From: Celeribacter sp. HF31
GTDB taxonomy: Bacteria > Pseudomonadota > Alphaproteobacteria > Rhodobacterales > Rhodobacteraceae
Direction: 5' to 3'
Assembly: GCF_011806455.1 (NCBI RefSeq)
Contig: NZ_JAATOT010000004.1
Coordinates: 124,001-188,000 of the forward strand
DNA length: 64,000 nt
Positions 1 through 8,239 of the stretch are shown one piece after another. Below the pieces are notes generated by a model. The model was not told the origin of the DNA, made no database searches, and worked only from the letters and a program-made list of their open reading frames with translations. Every line of letters begins with the position of its first letter. The first letter of the stretch is position 1. Position numbers and translations under genes: made by a program.

Positions 1-26
1 TATTAAGCCAAGGTCCGGGTGAGGCC

Positions 27-326
27 TTAGCAATCCTGGTGTTTTTCGTGGTGGTGAATGACTTCCTGAATGATGAATTTCAGGAATTCCTTTGCAAATT
101 CCGGGTCGAGATCCGCCGCAACGGCGAGCTCTTCGAGCCGGGCAATCTGGTTTTCTTCGCGCGCCGGGTCCGACGGCGGAAGATCGTGGGCGGCCTTGAG
201 CTTGCCAACGGCCTGCGTGTGTTTGAACCGCTCGCCCAGCGTGTAGACGAGGATCGCGTCCAGCCGGTCGATGCTTTCGCGATGCTCCTTGAGCACCTCC
301 TGCGCGCGGATTTGGGTCTCGTTCAT
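27..326 (-). CDS. Chorismate mutase, AroQ type
   Basis: This 99-residue all-helical protein should convert chorismate to prephenate, the branch step towards phenylalanine and tyrosine, in the cytoplasm. It has the AroQ pattern of an N-terminal helix with R-x-x-IDRLDAILV (about residues 16-27), a middle GxLKAxHxLPPSDPAREE segment and a C-terminal helix ending in a His-rich tail (HHHEKHQDC). Length is typical of monofunctional AroQ. The start overlaps the stop of the upstream acetyltransferase (ATGA), with GGAGG about 8 nt before it, so it is translationally coupled. It is the last visible gene of the ffh operon; in relatives rpsP and rimM often follow, which would lie outside the window. Confidence 0.92.
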   Translation of the reverse strand: MNETQIRAQEVLKEHRESIDRLDAILVYTLGERFKHTQAVGKLKAAHDLPPSDPAREENQIARLEELAVAADLDPEFAKEFLKFIIQEVIHHHEKHQDC

Positions 327-871
327 GCGTAGGCCTCCATGCCGCCGTCTTGCAGCGCGTCTGGGGTGGGGTGGCGGTAGACCACGGTTTCCGCGAGGCT
401 CTCGCCATCCGGTCGCGCGGCGCTGTCGTCTCGGGTTGCGCCGAGACGTTCCGCCAGAGCAATCGAGCGGGTGTTCATCGGGTCGATGTAGGACACCAAT
501 GTGTCGCGGCCCATTTCGACATAGGCATAATCGCGCGCGGCCTCGGCGGCCTCGAAGGCGTAACCATGCCCTTCGCCCTCAGAGGTCAACATCCATCCGA
601 GTTCCAGTTCTGGGAAGTGATCCGGCTTCAACAAGGCAACCTGACCGACAAAGGTCCCGTCTTCGAGACGTTCCACCCCCCAGGCGCCATGCCCGAACAG
701 CTGCCATTGCGCCACATCGGAGCAAAAGCTGAACCACGCCTGACGGCGTTGGAGCTGCCCCATGTAGCTGGCGCGATCAGAGGAGAAGACATCGGCGTAA
801 GCGTCGAAATCCTCGATCCGATGGCCGCGCAAGCGCAGGCGCTGGGTTTCTATGGTGGGGGCGAGGGTCAT
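323..871 (-). CDS. GNAT family N-acetyltransferase (copy 2 of tandem pair)
   Basis: This is a 182-residue cytoplasmic GNAT acetyltransferase of the RimJ/RimL-like group, opening with TxRLxLRGHRIEDFDAYADVF as these proteins do. A GEGHGYAFEAAEAARDYAY segment matches the acetyl-CoA binding region, and a later SYIDPMNTRSIALAERLGA stretch is the usual C-terminal GNAT motif. The start at 871 is chosen over an upstream start at 910 because AGGAG lies 7 nt before it and the ATG overlaps the stop of the previous gene (ATGA). It is homologous to the neighbour just upstream, so the pair arose by tandem duplication. The acyl acceptor cannot be read from the sequence. Confidence 0.88.
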   Translation of the reverse strand: MTLAPTIETQRLRLRGHRIEDFDAYADVFSSDRASYMGQLQRRQAWFSFCSDVAQWQLFGHGAWGVERLEDGTFVGQVALLKPDHFPELELGWMLTSEGEGHGYAFEAAEAARDYAYVEMGRDTLVSYIDPMNTRSIALAERLGATRDDSAARPDGESLAETVVYRHPTPDALQDGGMEAYA

Positions 872-1392
872 TTTTGCGCTCCTGCTGGGAAATGCCGATA
901 GGCGACACATCCGGGTAAGCAGGCAGGGATGGCCGCCTGTGCGTCGATGACTGCCCCCAAGCGAGTGGCCAGTGCTTTGGATCCAAGGTTTTCAGGGTCA
1001 ATATAGCTGACCACAGTCGACCAGCCGAGACGATCAAACAGATAGGTCAAAACAGCTTTGCAGGCTTCGGCGGCAAAGCCGTGACCCTCATATTCTGTCG
1101 AGGTCAAAAGCCACGACAGTTCCGGTTCAGAGAAGTCACAAGGATGTACGGGACCTGCCATGCCGATGGGTTCGCCCGTCTCTTTGAGGGTGATCGTAAA
1201 AAGCCCGTAGCCCAAGAGCATCCATTGTCCGGCATAGGTTGCCAATCGTCTCCAAGCCTGATCCTCAGGCAGAGGGCCGCCATAAAACCGTGCGCGCTCT
1301 TGTGCGAAGAATTGCGTTATTGCCGCAATGTCATCGCCACAGGGCGCGCGCAGGATCAGACGATCCGTGGTTATGGTGGGGGCCAGCGTCAT
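868..1392 (-). CDS. GNAT family N-acetyltransferase (copy 1 of tandem pair)
   Basis: This 174-residue GNAT-fold acetyltransferase begins MTLAPTITTDRLILRAP, closely matching its downstream neighbour, and shares the EYEGHGFAAEACKAVL acetyl-CoA binding segment and the SYIDPENLGSKALATRLGA C-terminal motif. The start at 1392 is 1 nt after the ffh stop codon (1394-1396), so it is read from the ffh transcript; a longer frame running back to 1542 only overlaps ffh and is not supported. Its stop overlaps the next start. Substrate unknown. Confidence 0.88.
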   Translation of the reverse strand: MTLAPTITTDRLILRAPCGDDIAAITQFFAQERARFYGGPLPEDQAWRRLATYAGQWMLLGYGLFTITLKETGEPIGMAGPVHPCDFSEPELSWLLTSTEYEGHGFAAEACKAVLTYLFDRLGWSTVVSYIDPENLGSKALATRLGAVIDAQAAIPACLPGCVAYRHFPAGAQK

Positions 1393-1393
1393 G

Positions 1394-2908
1394 TTATTTC
1401 TTTTTCCCGAAGCCCGACAGACCCGGCGGCAAGGACGCGCCGCCCAGACCCGGAAGACCACCAAGTCCGCCCATGCCTTTCGGCATCGCGCCACCCAAAG
1501 CTTTGGTTGCCTCGGCCATTTTCGCCGGGTCCATGTCCTCAAGGCCCTGCGGACCGCCTTTGCCCAACATGCCTTTCAAGGCCTGTTTGAACATGCCGCC
1601 CTTCATCTTGCTCATCTTTTTCATCGCATCCGACATCTGGCGGTGCATCTTGATCAGCTGATTGAGCTCAGACACCTCAAGACCCGCGCCTTTGGCGATG
1701 CGTTTCTTGCGCGAGGCTTGCAGGAGTTGCGGGTTGGCGCGCTCTTTCTTGGTCATCGAGTTGATCAGCGCGACCTGACGTTTGAAAACGCTGTCGTCAA
1801 AGCCGCTCTCTTTGATCTGCGAGGCGGCTTTTTTCATGCCCGGCATCATGCCCATGATCGATTCCATGCCGCCCATTTTCTGCATCTGCTCGAGCTGCAT
1901 CTTCATGTCGTTCATGTTGAACCGACCCTTGGCAAAGCGCCGGGCCATCTTTTCGGCCTGTTCGGCCTCGATGGTTTCCTGCGCTTTCTCGACGAGGGCC
2001 ACGATGTCGCCCATGCCAAGGATGCGGCCCGCGACGCGGTCCGGGTGGAACTCTTCGAGCGCGTCCATCTTTTCGCCGAGACCGACGAATTTGATCGGCT
2101 TGCCAGTGACCGCACGCATGGAAAGCGCCGCACCACCGCGACCGTCGCCGTCCATCCGGGTCAGGACGACGCCGGAGATGCCGATGCGGCCGTCAAAGTT
2201 TTCCGCCGTGTGCACGGCGTCCTGACCGGTGAGGCCGTCCACAACGAGAAGGGTTTCACGCGGCGAGGTGATCGCTTTGACCTCCTCGACCTCGGCCATC
2301 AGCGCATCGTCAATGGACAGACGCCCGGCGGTGTCGAGCATATAGACGTCATACCCGGCCATGGCGGCCTGTTGTTTCGCGCGTTTGGCGATGTCGGCGG
2401 GGCTTTGACCCGGCACGATCGGAAGCGTATCGACGCCGATCTGTTCGCCCAAGACTTTGAGCTGGTCCATCGCAGCGGGGCGGTAGACGTCCAAAGACGC
2501 CATCAGCACGCGCTTGCCGTGTTTTTCTTTCAGGCGCTTGGCGAGTTTTGCCGTGGTCGTGGTCTTACCACCCCCTTGCAGGCCGACCATGAGGATCGGA
2601 GCGGGCGGGTTGTCGACCTTGAGAGACCCGATGTCGGCCTCGTCGCCTTGCAACACATGCACCAGCTCGTCGTGCACGATTTTGACGACCTGCTGACCCG
2701 GCGTGACGGATTTGGTCACGGCCTGACCGGTGGCTTTCTCGGTCACCGCCTTGACGAAATCGCGGGCAACCGGCAGCGAGACGTCGGCCTCAAGAAGCGC
2801 GACACGCACTTCGCGCAGCGCGGTTTTCACATCGTCTTCGGACAGGGCACCTTGTTTGGTGAGCTTGTCGAAGACGCCTGAGAGGCGGTCGGACAGATTT
2901 TCAAACAT
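1394..2908 (-). CDS. ffh: Signal recognition particle protein Ffh (SRP54)
   Basis: Ffh is the GTPase that, with 4.5S RNA, binds signal sequences of nascent membrane proteins and delivers ribosomes to FtsY. The 504-residue protein has the N domain (MFENLSDRLSGVFDKL), the G domain with P-loop GLQGGGKTTTTAKLA (about residue 107), DTAGR and the TRMDGDGRGGAALS segment, and a Met-rich M domain (MNDMKMQLEQMQKMGG) that binds RNA and signal peptides. The C-terminus is Gly/Pro/Met-rich, as is common in alphaproteobacteria. Start 2908 is preceded by AAAGGAGAA; the longer frame from 2950 lacks a site. First gene of the ffh-GNAT-GNAT-chorismate mutase operon. Confidence 0.97.
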   Translation of the reverse strand: MFENLSDRLSGVFDKLTKQGALSEDDVKTALREVRVALLEADVSLPVARDFVKAVTEKATGQAVTKSVTPGQQVVKIVHDELVHVLQGDEADIGSLKVDNPPAPILMVGLQGGGKTTTTAKLAKRLKEKHGKRVLMASLDVYRPAAMDQLKVLGEQIGVDTLPIVPGQSPADIAKRAKQQAAMAGYDVYMLDTAGRLSIDDALMAEVEEVKAITSPRETLLVVDGLTGQDAVHTAENFDGRIGISGVVLTRMDGDGRGGAALSMRAVTGKPIKFVGLGEKMDALEEFHPDRVAGRILGMGDIVALVEKAQETIEAEQAEKMARRFAKGRFNMNDMKMQLEQMQKMGGMESIMGMMPGMKKAASQIKESGFDDSVFKRQVALINSMTKKERANPQLLQASRKKRIAKGAGLEVSELNQLIKMHRQMSDAMKKMSKMKGGMFKQALKGMLGKGGPQGLEDMDPAKMAEATKALGGAMPKGMGGLGGLPGLGGASLPPGLSGFGKKK

Positions 2909-3229
2909 GGGCCGTTCTCCTTTAAAGGGGCCGTTGACGATATGCTCCATCTGGGGACGAAGCGGCGAATTTTACACCCCGAGCGCTGCCATCAAACACT
3001 GACAACGCGGCAAATGCACATTTGCCCCCGTGGGCGTATAACGCTGACGGGGGGCGATCCTGGCCTATGGCCTGAGGACCGGAAGATGCACACTTCCGGG
3101 AAATTTGATCCGGTCTCTACGCGCGTGCGTAAGAGGAGTCAAGACAAAGCGCATATGGCCGACTGGATTGCCAAGCCTGTTGCGCTACACTTTTCATACG
3201 CCCGTTTCTACACCCGGTGGGAGGGACAG
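2909..3229. other. Intergenic region with three inverted repeats, divergent promoters
   Basis: This 321-nt stretch separates ffh from a divergent glycosyltransferase gene and must hold both promoters, though no clear -35/-10 pair was identified. It carries GCAAATG-ca-CATTTGC (3010-3025), CCCCCG...CGGGGG around 3026-3053, and CCGGAAG-7-CTTCCGG (3079-3099). Two of them contain ATGCACA. No gene or known RNA family was recognised. Confidence 0.4.
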
Positions 3230-4069
3230 ATGCAAGACCTAAAGCCTGCGATATCTGAACAGGACGGCCTGACCTGCGGTGTGCTCTATGTGGCGGGGGG
3301 CGAGGACTATGTCGATCTGGCGATCCAATCGGCGCGCTCTTTGCGGGACCATGAGCCGGGGATTGCCATCGATCTGGTGACGGACCTGCCGGAAAACCTG
3401 CCCGCCGGGCTGTTTGATCGGGTCACGGCCAGCTACGACATGCATCCGCGCGAGAAACTCCGCGCTATGCCGGCGAGCCGCTTTGAACGCACGCTTTATG
3501 TCGACAGCGATACCCTCTTTGTGGCGCCTCTGGGCGATCTCTTCGGGATTCTCGACCGCTTCGAATGTGCGCTCTGCCATGACGTGCGCCGCGATTGGTC
3601 GCTGATCCGACAGGGCCGCGATCACATCACGCCCTACGCCTTTCCTCAGCACAATTCCGGCGTCTTCCTCTATCGCAACAGCCCCGCGATGCTGGACTTT
3701 CTCAATGACTGGGCGGAGAGATTCTTTGCCGACGACGACATCCATCGCGATCAGATCATCCTCAAGGATCTGCTCTGGGAAAGCGATCTGCGCTATTATG
3801 TCCTGCCGCCGGAGTTCAATCTGCGCCGGGTGACGATGCTCGATGCCTGGGAGCCGTTGGACGCCGTGCCGACGATCCTGCATTCGCATCGGTTTCAGGA
3901 TCACATGCGCGAGCAAGGGGATGAGGCGCGCGGAGATCGGATCGCAACCCTGGAAGCGCTTCTCAAGGTTGAACGCGAAGCATTGGCCGAGGAATGGACC
4001 AAAGAAGAGGCGCTCCCCGAGGCAGCGCGCGTCTGGGCCGAATTAAGAAACCGCTCCGCTGCAAAATAG
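3230..4069 (+). CDS. Putative GT-A glycosyltransferase (GT8-like)
   Basis: The 279-residue protein looks like a cytoplasmic GT-A fold sugar transferase. The region GVLYVAGGEDYVDLAIQSARSLR near residue 17 matches the nucleotide-sugar binding start, and YVDSDTLFV near residue 91 is the metal-binding DxD motif. A later HNSGVFLYRNSP segment is usual in GT8-like enzymes. There is no signal peptide or membrane segment. Start 3230 has GGGAGGGACAG directly upstream; the open frame extends back to 2942 without support. Donor and acceptor are unknown. It has no glycan operon partners here and may act alone. Confidence 0.72.
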   Translation: MQDLKPAISEQDGLTCGVLYVAGGEDYVDLAIQSARSLRDHEPGIAIDLVTDLPENLPAGLFDRVTASYDMHPREKLRAMPASRFERTLYVDSDTLFVAPLGDLFGILDRFECALCHDVRRDWSLIRQGRDHITPYAFPQHNSGVFLYRNSPAMLDFLNDWAERFFADDDIHRDQIILKDLLWESDLRYYVLPPEFNLRRVTMLDAWEPLDAVPTILHSHRFQDHMREQGDEARGDRIATLEALLKVEREALAEEWTKEEALPEAARVWAELRNRSAAK

Positions 4070-4135
4070 CTTGTAATTCCGAACAGGTCTCACGATGATC
4101 GGCGCCAACTGTTCCCCTCTGCACATGAGGCCGCT

Positions 4136-5029
4136 ATGTCCGTCGAAAATTGGGATGAGTTCCGCACCGCGTTTCAGGTTGCAAAAATGGGCACCGTCTC
4201 CGGCGCCGCTCAAGCGCTTGGCGTGCACCACGCCACCGTGATCCGCCATATTGATGCGCTTGAGGGCCGTCTGGGCGTCAAACTCTTTCAACGCCATGCC
4301 CGCGGCTACACGCCGACCGAGGCGGGGATTGACCTTTTGAAAGTGGCGCAGACCACCGACGATCAATTCTCGCAACTCGTCTCCCGGATCAAAGGCCGGG
4401 GCGAAGAGGTGGTCGGAGAGCTGGTCGTCACCTCCCTGCCGGGGATGGGGCCTCTGTTGGCGCCGATTCTGGCCGAGTTCCAACGCGATCACCCAGGGCT
4501 GACCGTGCGCTATCTGGCGGGCGAGCGGGTGTTCCGGCTCGAATATGGCGAGGCCCATATCGCGATCCGGGGCGGTAAGCCGCCGCAGGAACCCGACAAT
4601 GTGGTGCAGCCTTTCTACCGTCAGGCCTTTGGTCTTTACGCCCATCAAAGCTACATCGACGCCTTCGGTGCGCCGCAGGGCGAGGGCGAGGAATTGGCGC
4701 ATGAATTGCGGTTCGTGTCCCTCGATGACGTCAATTCCCGCGCGCCGTTCATGGTCTGGATGAACGATCATGTGCCGTCTGACCGGATCGTGTTCCGCAC
4801 CTCCGATTTGACGGCCATGTCCGATGCGATCCTTGCGGGCGCAGGCGCTGGCTTCCTGCCGACCTGGATGGCGCATGACAATCCCGATCTGGTGCAGATC
4901 ATGTCACCGCAACCCGAATGGGAAAGCCAGAACTGGCTGGTGACCCATGTCGATTTGCACCGCACGCCGAAAGTTCAGTCTTTCCTGACCTTCCTGAAGG
5001 CACGCGCCAAGGAATGGCCCTATTCCTGA
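4136..5029 (+). CDS. LysR family transcriptional regulator
   Basis: This 297-residue regulator has the LysR N-terminal winged helix (WDEFRTAFQVAKMGTVSGAAQALGVHHATVIRHIDALEGRLGVKLFQR, residues 5-54) and a substrate-binding domain that ends in a short C-terminal tail. The helix-turn-helix carries HHATVIRHI, as in LysR proteins that act on single targets. The EamA exporter gene starts about 110 nt downstream on the same strand and may be a target, but no operator is visible. Effector unknown. Confidence 0.9.
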   Translation: MSVENWDEFRTAFQVAKMGTVSGAAQALGVHHATVIRHIDALEGRLGVKLFQRHARGYTPTEAGIDLLKVAQTTDDQFSQLVSRIKGRGEEVVGELVVTSLPGMGPLLAPILAEFQRDHPGLTVRYLAGERVFRLEYGEAHIAIRGGKPPQEPDNVVQPFYRQAFGLYAHQSYIDAFGAPQGEGEELAHELRFVSLDDVNSRAPFMVWMNDHVPSDRIVFRTSDLTAMSDAILAGAGAGFLPTWMAHDNPDLVQIMSPQPEWESQNWLVTHVDLHRTPKVQSFLTFLKARAKEWPYS

Positions 5030-5139
5030 TCTGTGACGGATTATGCGTGCGTGCTGTGCGTAAGCGGCGCATGGACCTTGTCTGGCGCTGTCGCTAAAAC
5101 ACGTGCGATCAATTGAATTTATCAGAGGACGCATCGCCC

Positions 5140-6039
5140 TTGCCTCATTCTGCTGCCGCCAAGGATCGCCGCAACGGGCATCTGGCGATGCTCACCTTCT
5201 CATGCCTCGTCGCCGGGTCCTTTTCCTTGGGCGCCATGGCCGCCAATGAGATTACGCCGCTCGCCTTGAACGGCGTGCGGTTCACCATCGCCACGCTTGT
5301 CATCGGCATCATGACGATGCTCACGGGGGGCATTTCGCGGGAGGCCACCCGTCAGCCGTGGCGCTACCTCATCCTTGGTGGTATTTTCGCGCTTTACTTC
5401 GTGATGATGTTCGTGGGCCTGCAAACTGCGGAACCTGTTTCCGCCTCCGCCGTCTTCACCCTGACCCCTCTCCTGGCGGCAGGCTTCGGCTATCTGATCA
5501 TGCGCCAAATCACCACGCGCCGCATCGCCATCGCGCTTGCCATCGGGGCGGCAGGCGCGCTTTGGGTGATTTTCCGCGCCGATATTCAGGCGTTTCTGGC
5601 CTTTCATGTCGGACGCGGGGAGGCGCTTTATTTCATCGGTGTCGTGGCTCATGCGATTTACACCCCGATGGTGCCGCGCCTGCATCGCGGCGAGCGCACG
5701 CTCGTTTTCACCTTTTTTGTGTTGGCCTCCGCCACGATCGTCATTTTGCTCTTCGGCTGGAAAGACATGCTGGCGACCGACTGGGCGCATCTTCCAGCCA
5801 TCGTCTGGATCGCCTTGGGCTATATCACCATCTTCGCCACCACCATCACCGCCTCTTTGCTGGCCTATGCCTCCGTGCGGCTGGCGGCGGCCAAGGTCAT
5901 GGCCTACACCTATCTTGTGCCGTCCTGGGTGATCATCTGGGAGATCGCTCTGGGCCACGGCACGCCGCCCGCTCTGGTCTTTGGCGGCATCGGCCTGACA
6001 ATCCTGGCGCTCTATCTTTTGCTCAAGCACGAGGCCTGA
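5140..6039 (+). CDS. EamA/DMT family transporter
   Basis: This is an inner-membrane transporter of the drug/metabolite superfamily with about ten hydrophobic helices in two EamA repeats, the first starting near FSCLVAGSFSLGAMA and the second near YFIGVVAHAIYTPMV. The ending ALYLLLKHEA is typical. No ATG fits the 5' end. A TTG at 5140 preceded by AGAGGA with about 9 nt spacing is preferred; TTG at 5113 lacks a site and ATG at 5185 would cut into the first helix. Substrate unknown; small amino-acid-like metabolites are usual in the family. Confidence 0.85.
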   Translation: MPHSAAAKDRRNGHLAMLTFSCLVAGSFSLGAMAANEITPLALNGVRFTIATLVIGIMTMLTGGISREATRQPWRYLILGGIFALYFVMMFVGLQTAEPVSASAVFTLTPLLAAGFGYLIMRQITTRRIAIALAIGAAGALWVIFRADIQAFLAFHVGRGEALYFIGVVAHAIYTPMVPRLHRGERTLVFTFFVLASATIVILLFGWKDMLATDWAHLPAIVWIALGYITIFATTITASLLAYASVRLAAAKVMAYTYLVPSWVIIWEIALGHGTPPALVFGGIGLTILALYLLLKHEA

Positions 6040-6107
6040 TAGCCCCCGACGGGAACAAATTCACATTGCTGTGCGTTGGTCTTTCAAATCAAAAGAGGAA
6101 CACAGTT

Positions 6108-6176
6108 ATGAACAACGTCATCTATCTGGTCGGTCTTATCGTGGTTGTCGGTGCTATCTTGAGCTTTGTCTTCTGA
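6108..6176 (+). CDS. 22-residue single-helix membrane microprotein
   Basis: A 22-codon frame starts with ATG at 6108 after AAAAGAGGAACACAGTT, a strong ribosome binding site, and ends at TGA 6176. The product (MNNVIYLVGLIV... ending LSFVF) is one hydrophobic helix with a short polar N-terminus, so it should sit in the inner membrane. A rho-independent terminator follows about 30 nt later, so it sits at the end of a transcript, perhaps with the EamA gene 68 nt upstream. Short proteins of this look occur in Rhodobacterales, but no function is known to me. Confidence 0.7.
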   Translation: MNNVIYLVGLIVVVGAILSFVF

Positions 6177-6204
6177 GCGCTGAGCGACATCTGAAATCAA
6201 CAAA

Positions 6205-6237
6205 GACGCGCGGCTCCCTTGAGGCCGTGCGTTTTTT
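6205..6237 (+). terminator. Rho-independent terminator after microprotein gene
   Basis: ACGCGCGGC and GCCGTGCGT pair as a 9-bp stem with one G-U, with a loop of about 9 nt, and run into six T residues. It closes the EamA/microprotein transcript and overlaps the stop codon of the convergent arsR-type gene. Confidence 0.8.
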
Positions 6238-6610
6238 ATGCGTCGCCCTCTTGCGACAGCTCGCGTTCAAGAAATCGCTCCAGCCCGTCGAGGTCAATCT
6301 CGTCGAACTGCCCGAAGCCCTGCATCCACACCGACGCCGCGCGCATCGCGTCCGGCTCCAGCTTGCACCATTTCACCCGCCCGCGCTTTTCCTGCGCGAT
6401 CAATCCTGCGCGGGTCAGAATGGTCAGGTGCTTCGACACCGCCGCCAGGGACATCTCGAACGGATCGGCCACATCGGTGACCGCCATGTCATCCTCCAAC
6501 AGCATCGACAGGATGGCCCGACGGGTCGGGTCTCCAAGGGCTGCAAAGATGAGGTCGAGATCGTGAGACATGTCTTGCCGATAGGCGTGCTGGCCGGCTT
6601 GGTCAACCAT
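6236..6610 (-). CDS. ArsR/SmtB family transcriptional regulator
   Basis: A 124-residue winged-helix regulator. The core LDLIFAALGDPTRRAILSML (from about residue 18) and the recognition segment MSLAAVSKHLTILTRAGLI are classic ArsR. The Cys pairs of metal-sensing ArsR proteins are absent (single C in VKWCKLEP), so it fits the group usually paired with SRPBCC/AHSA1 proteins; no such partner is adjacent. The start at 6610 lies inside a perfect inverted repeat (6603-6618), suggesting autorepression; an internal ATG at 6571 is the alternative start. Confidence 0.88.
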   Translation of the reverse strand: MVDQAGQHAYRQDMSHDLDLIFAALGDPTRRAILSMLLEDDMAVTDVADPFEMSLAAVSKHLTILTRAGLIAQEKRGRVKWCKLEPDAMRAASVWMQGFGQFDEIDLDGLERFLERELSQEGDA

Positions 6611-6618
6611 TTGGTTGA
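6603..6618. promoter_or_regulatory. Inverted repeat overlapping the ArsR-type start codon, likely operator
   Basis: TCAACCA-tt-TGGTTGA is a perfect 7-bp inverted repeat that includes the ATG of the ArsR-type gene (read on the minus strand). Palindromes of the form TTCAACC...GGTTGAA at the start of such genes are typical autoregulatory sites. Binding would block both transcription and the start region. Confidence 0.65.
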
Positions 6619-6682
6619 ATAACGAAAACGCGAGCCTTTTGCGCTAACGGCGCTGTTTGCCATGTTCTTGCGTTTCCTTTGT

Positions 6683-6701
6683 TGCAAAAATACTCAATAA
6701 A
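6683..6701 (-). repeat. GAGTATTT intergenic motif, site 1
   Basis: On the minus strand this reads TTTATTGAGTATTTTTGCA. The same core is found at 9497, 15075, 20045, 40559 and 63795, always between genes. It lies between the ArsR-type gene and the atp promoter. Function unknown. Confidence 0.55.
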
Positions 6702-6741
6702 ATCATTGGCTTAATGCGGCATTGAAAGGGGCAATTCCGCG

Positions 6742-6770
6742 TTGACTCTAAACCCGCCCCCGCATAGCTT
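6742..6770 (+). promoter_or_regulatory. Sigma-70-type promoter of the atpIBEF'F operon
   Basis: TTGACT (6742-6747), a 17-bp spacer and TAGCTT (6765-6770) fit a housekeeping promoter. Transcription would start near 6777, about 25 nt before the atpI ATG at 6801. Confidence 0.6.
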
Positions 6771-6800
6771 GCCCGCAACTGACCGTAGGGGGCCATTCAC

Positions 6801-7175
6801 ATGTCCGAACCGCATGATCCCGAGCGTTTGCGCGCTTTGGAAGAGCGGCTGAGCCAGGTGAAAGAGGCGCAAAAGCCCAAAACCTCCCGCGGCGAAGAAC
6901 ACTTTTCTCAGGCGAACATGGCCTGGCGGATGGTGACGGAATTGGTGGCCGGTCTTCTGATCGGCTTCGGTGTGGGATACGGGCTGGATAAGCTTTTGGG
7001 CACAATGCCCCTGTTTCTCGTGCTGTTTATCGGATTTGGCCTCGCGGCCGGCGTCAAGACGATGATGCGCACCGCGCGGGACATTGAAAAACAACAGGTC
7101 GCTGAACTGAACGCGACCGAATATGACAACGCGGAGACGTCCGCAGGTACTGAGAGGGACAAACATGGCGACTGA
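6801..7175 (+). CDS. atpI: ATP synthase protein I
   Basis: AtpI is a small inner-membrane protein that helps assemble the c-ring of F0. The 124-residue product has a charged, helical N-terminus (residues 1-35) and two membrane helices (about [23 protein letters not shown] and [18 protein letters not shown]) with the Gly-rich GFGVGYGLD turn typical of the family. AGGGGG lies before the ATG. It is first in the F0 operon and overlaps atpB by 11 nt. Confidence 0.93.
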   Translation: MSEPHDPERLRALEERLSQVKEAQKPKTSRGEEHFSQANMAWRMVTELVAGLLIGFGVGYGLDKLLGTMPLFLVLFIGFGLAAGVKTMMRTARDIEKQQVAELNATEYDNAETSAGTERDKHGD

Positions 7176-7920
7176 GGCTCACGGTTCGGAAAGCAGCCTG
7201 GTGTTTCACCCGATGGACCAGTTCAAGGTCACGCCGCTCTTTGGCGACGGGGCAGTGCATTGGTACACCATCACCAACGTGACGCTCTGGATGGCGATCT
7301 CCGTCATCGGCGTTATCCTTCTGCTGGTCGTCGGCTCCCGTGGTCGCGCCATCGTGCCGTCGAAAGGCCAGTCCATCGCGGAACTGACCTACGGCTTCGT
7401 CTACAAGATGATCGAGGATGTGACCGGCAAAGATGCCGTGAAATACTTCCCCTATGTGATGACGCTCTTCATCTTCATCGTCTTCTCGAACATGCTGGGC
7501 CTTTTGCCGCTGTCTTTCACCACGACCTCCCACATCGCCGTCACCGGTGTGTTGGCGCTTCTGGTGTTCCTTTTCGTGACCATCCTCGGTTTCGTGAAGA
7601 ACGGCTCCAAATTCCTCGCCCTCTTCTGGGTCAGCTCCGCACCGATGGCCGTGCGCCCGCTTCTCGCGGTGATCGAGCTGATCTCCTACTTCGTGCGTCC
7701 CGTCAGCCACTCCATCCGTCTTGCGGGTAACATGATGGCCGGTCACGCCGTGATCAAAGTGTTCGCCGGTTTTGCCGCGATCGCCGCGATCTCTCCGGTC
7801 TCCATTCTGGCGATCACCGCCATGTATGGTCTCGAAATTCTCGTGGCCTTTATCCAGGCCTACGTCTTCACCATTCTGACCTGTGTCTATCTGAAAGACG
7901 CGCTGCACCCGGTCCACTAA
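7165..7920 (+). CDS. atpB: ATP synthase F0 subunit a
   Basis: Subunit a forms the proton half-channels beside the c-ring. The 251-residue protein has five to six membrane helices and the essential arginine in [16 protein letters not shown], plus the later helix [19 protein letters not shown]. The start at 7165 follows GAGAGGGACAAAC and lies inside the atpI end; the frame open from 7123 is not used. Typical length for alphaproteobacteria. Confidence 0.96.
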   Translation: MATEAHGSESSLVFHPMDQFKVTPLFGDGAVHWYTITNVTLWMAISVIGVILLLVVGSRGRAIVPSKGQSIAELTYGFVYKMIEDVTGKDAVKYFPYVMTLFIFIVFSNMLGLLPLSFTTTSHIAVTGVLALLVFLFVTILGFVKNGSKFLALFWVSSAPMAVRPLLAVIELISYFVRPVSHSIRLAGNMMAGHAVIKVFAGFAAIAAISPVSILAITAMYGLEILVAFIQAYVFTILTCVYLKDALHPVH

Positions 7921-7980
7921 GACCGCGCACAAACAGGTTCGAACTCAATCCAGCCAATTCCAACGTAAGGAGATACCACA

Positions 7981-8217
7981 ATGGAAGGCAATATCGCAGA
8001 ACTCGGCAAATACATCGGTGTTGGTCTGACCGCTATCGGCATGGGCGGCGCAGCAATGGGTGTGGGCAACGTGGCAGGTAACTACCTCTCCGGCGCTCTT
8101 CGCAACCCCTCCGCCGCTGCTTCGCAAACCGCGACGCTCTTCATCGGCATGGCCTTCGCAGAAGCTCTGGGGATCTTCTCGTTCCTCGTCGCTCTGCTGC
8201 TGATGTTCGCCGTCTGA
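7981..8217 (+). CDS. atpE: ATP synthase F0 subunit c
   Basis: This 78-residue hairpin protein forms the rotor ring. Helix 1 has the Gly/Ala-rich [18 protein letters not shown], the polar loop is RNPSA, and the proton-carrying glutamate is E61 in [12 protein letters not shown] strong GTAAGGAGATACCACA site precedes the ATG. A perfect 10-bp hairpin follows 22 nt after the stop, which may protect this highly needed message segment. Confidence 0.97.
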   Translation: MEGNIAELGKYIGVGLTAIGMGGAAMGVGNVAGNYLSGALRNPSAAASQTATLFIGMAFAEALGIFSFLVALLLMFAV

Positions 8218-8239
8218 TCCGACGCTCCATCCTTACGGC

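Noticed and set aside
1328-2881. 517-codon open frame on the plus strand opposite ffh
   Set aside because: It is an antisense shadow of ffh, caused by high G+C; the His/Arg/Phe-rich product is typical of such frames.
2909-3229. 4.5S SRP RNA gene next to ffh
   Set aside because: The conserved GGAA/GCAG loop elements of the SRP RNA are not present in a matching fold.
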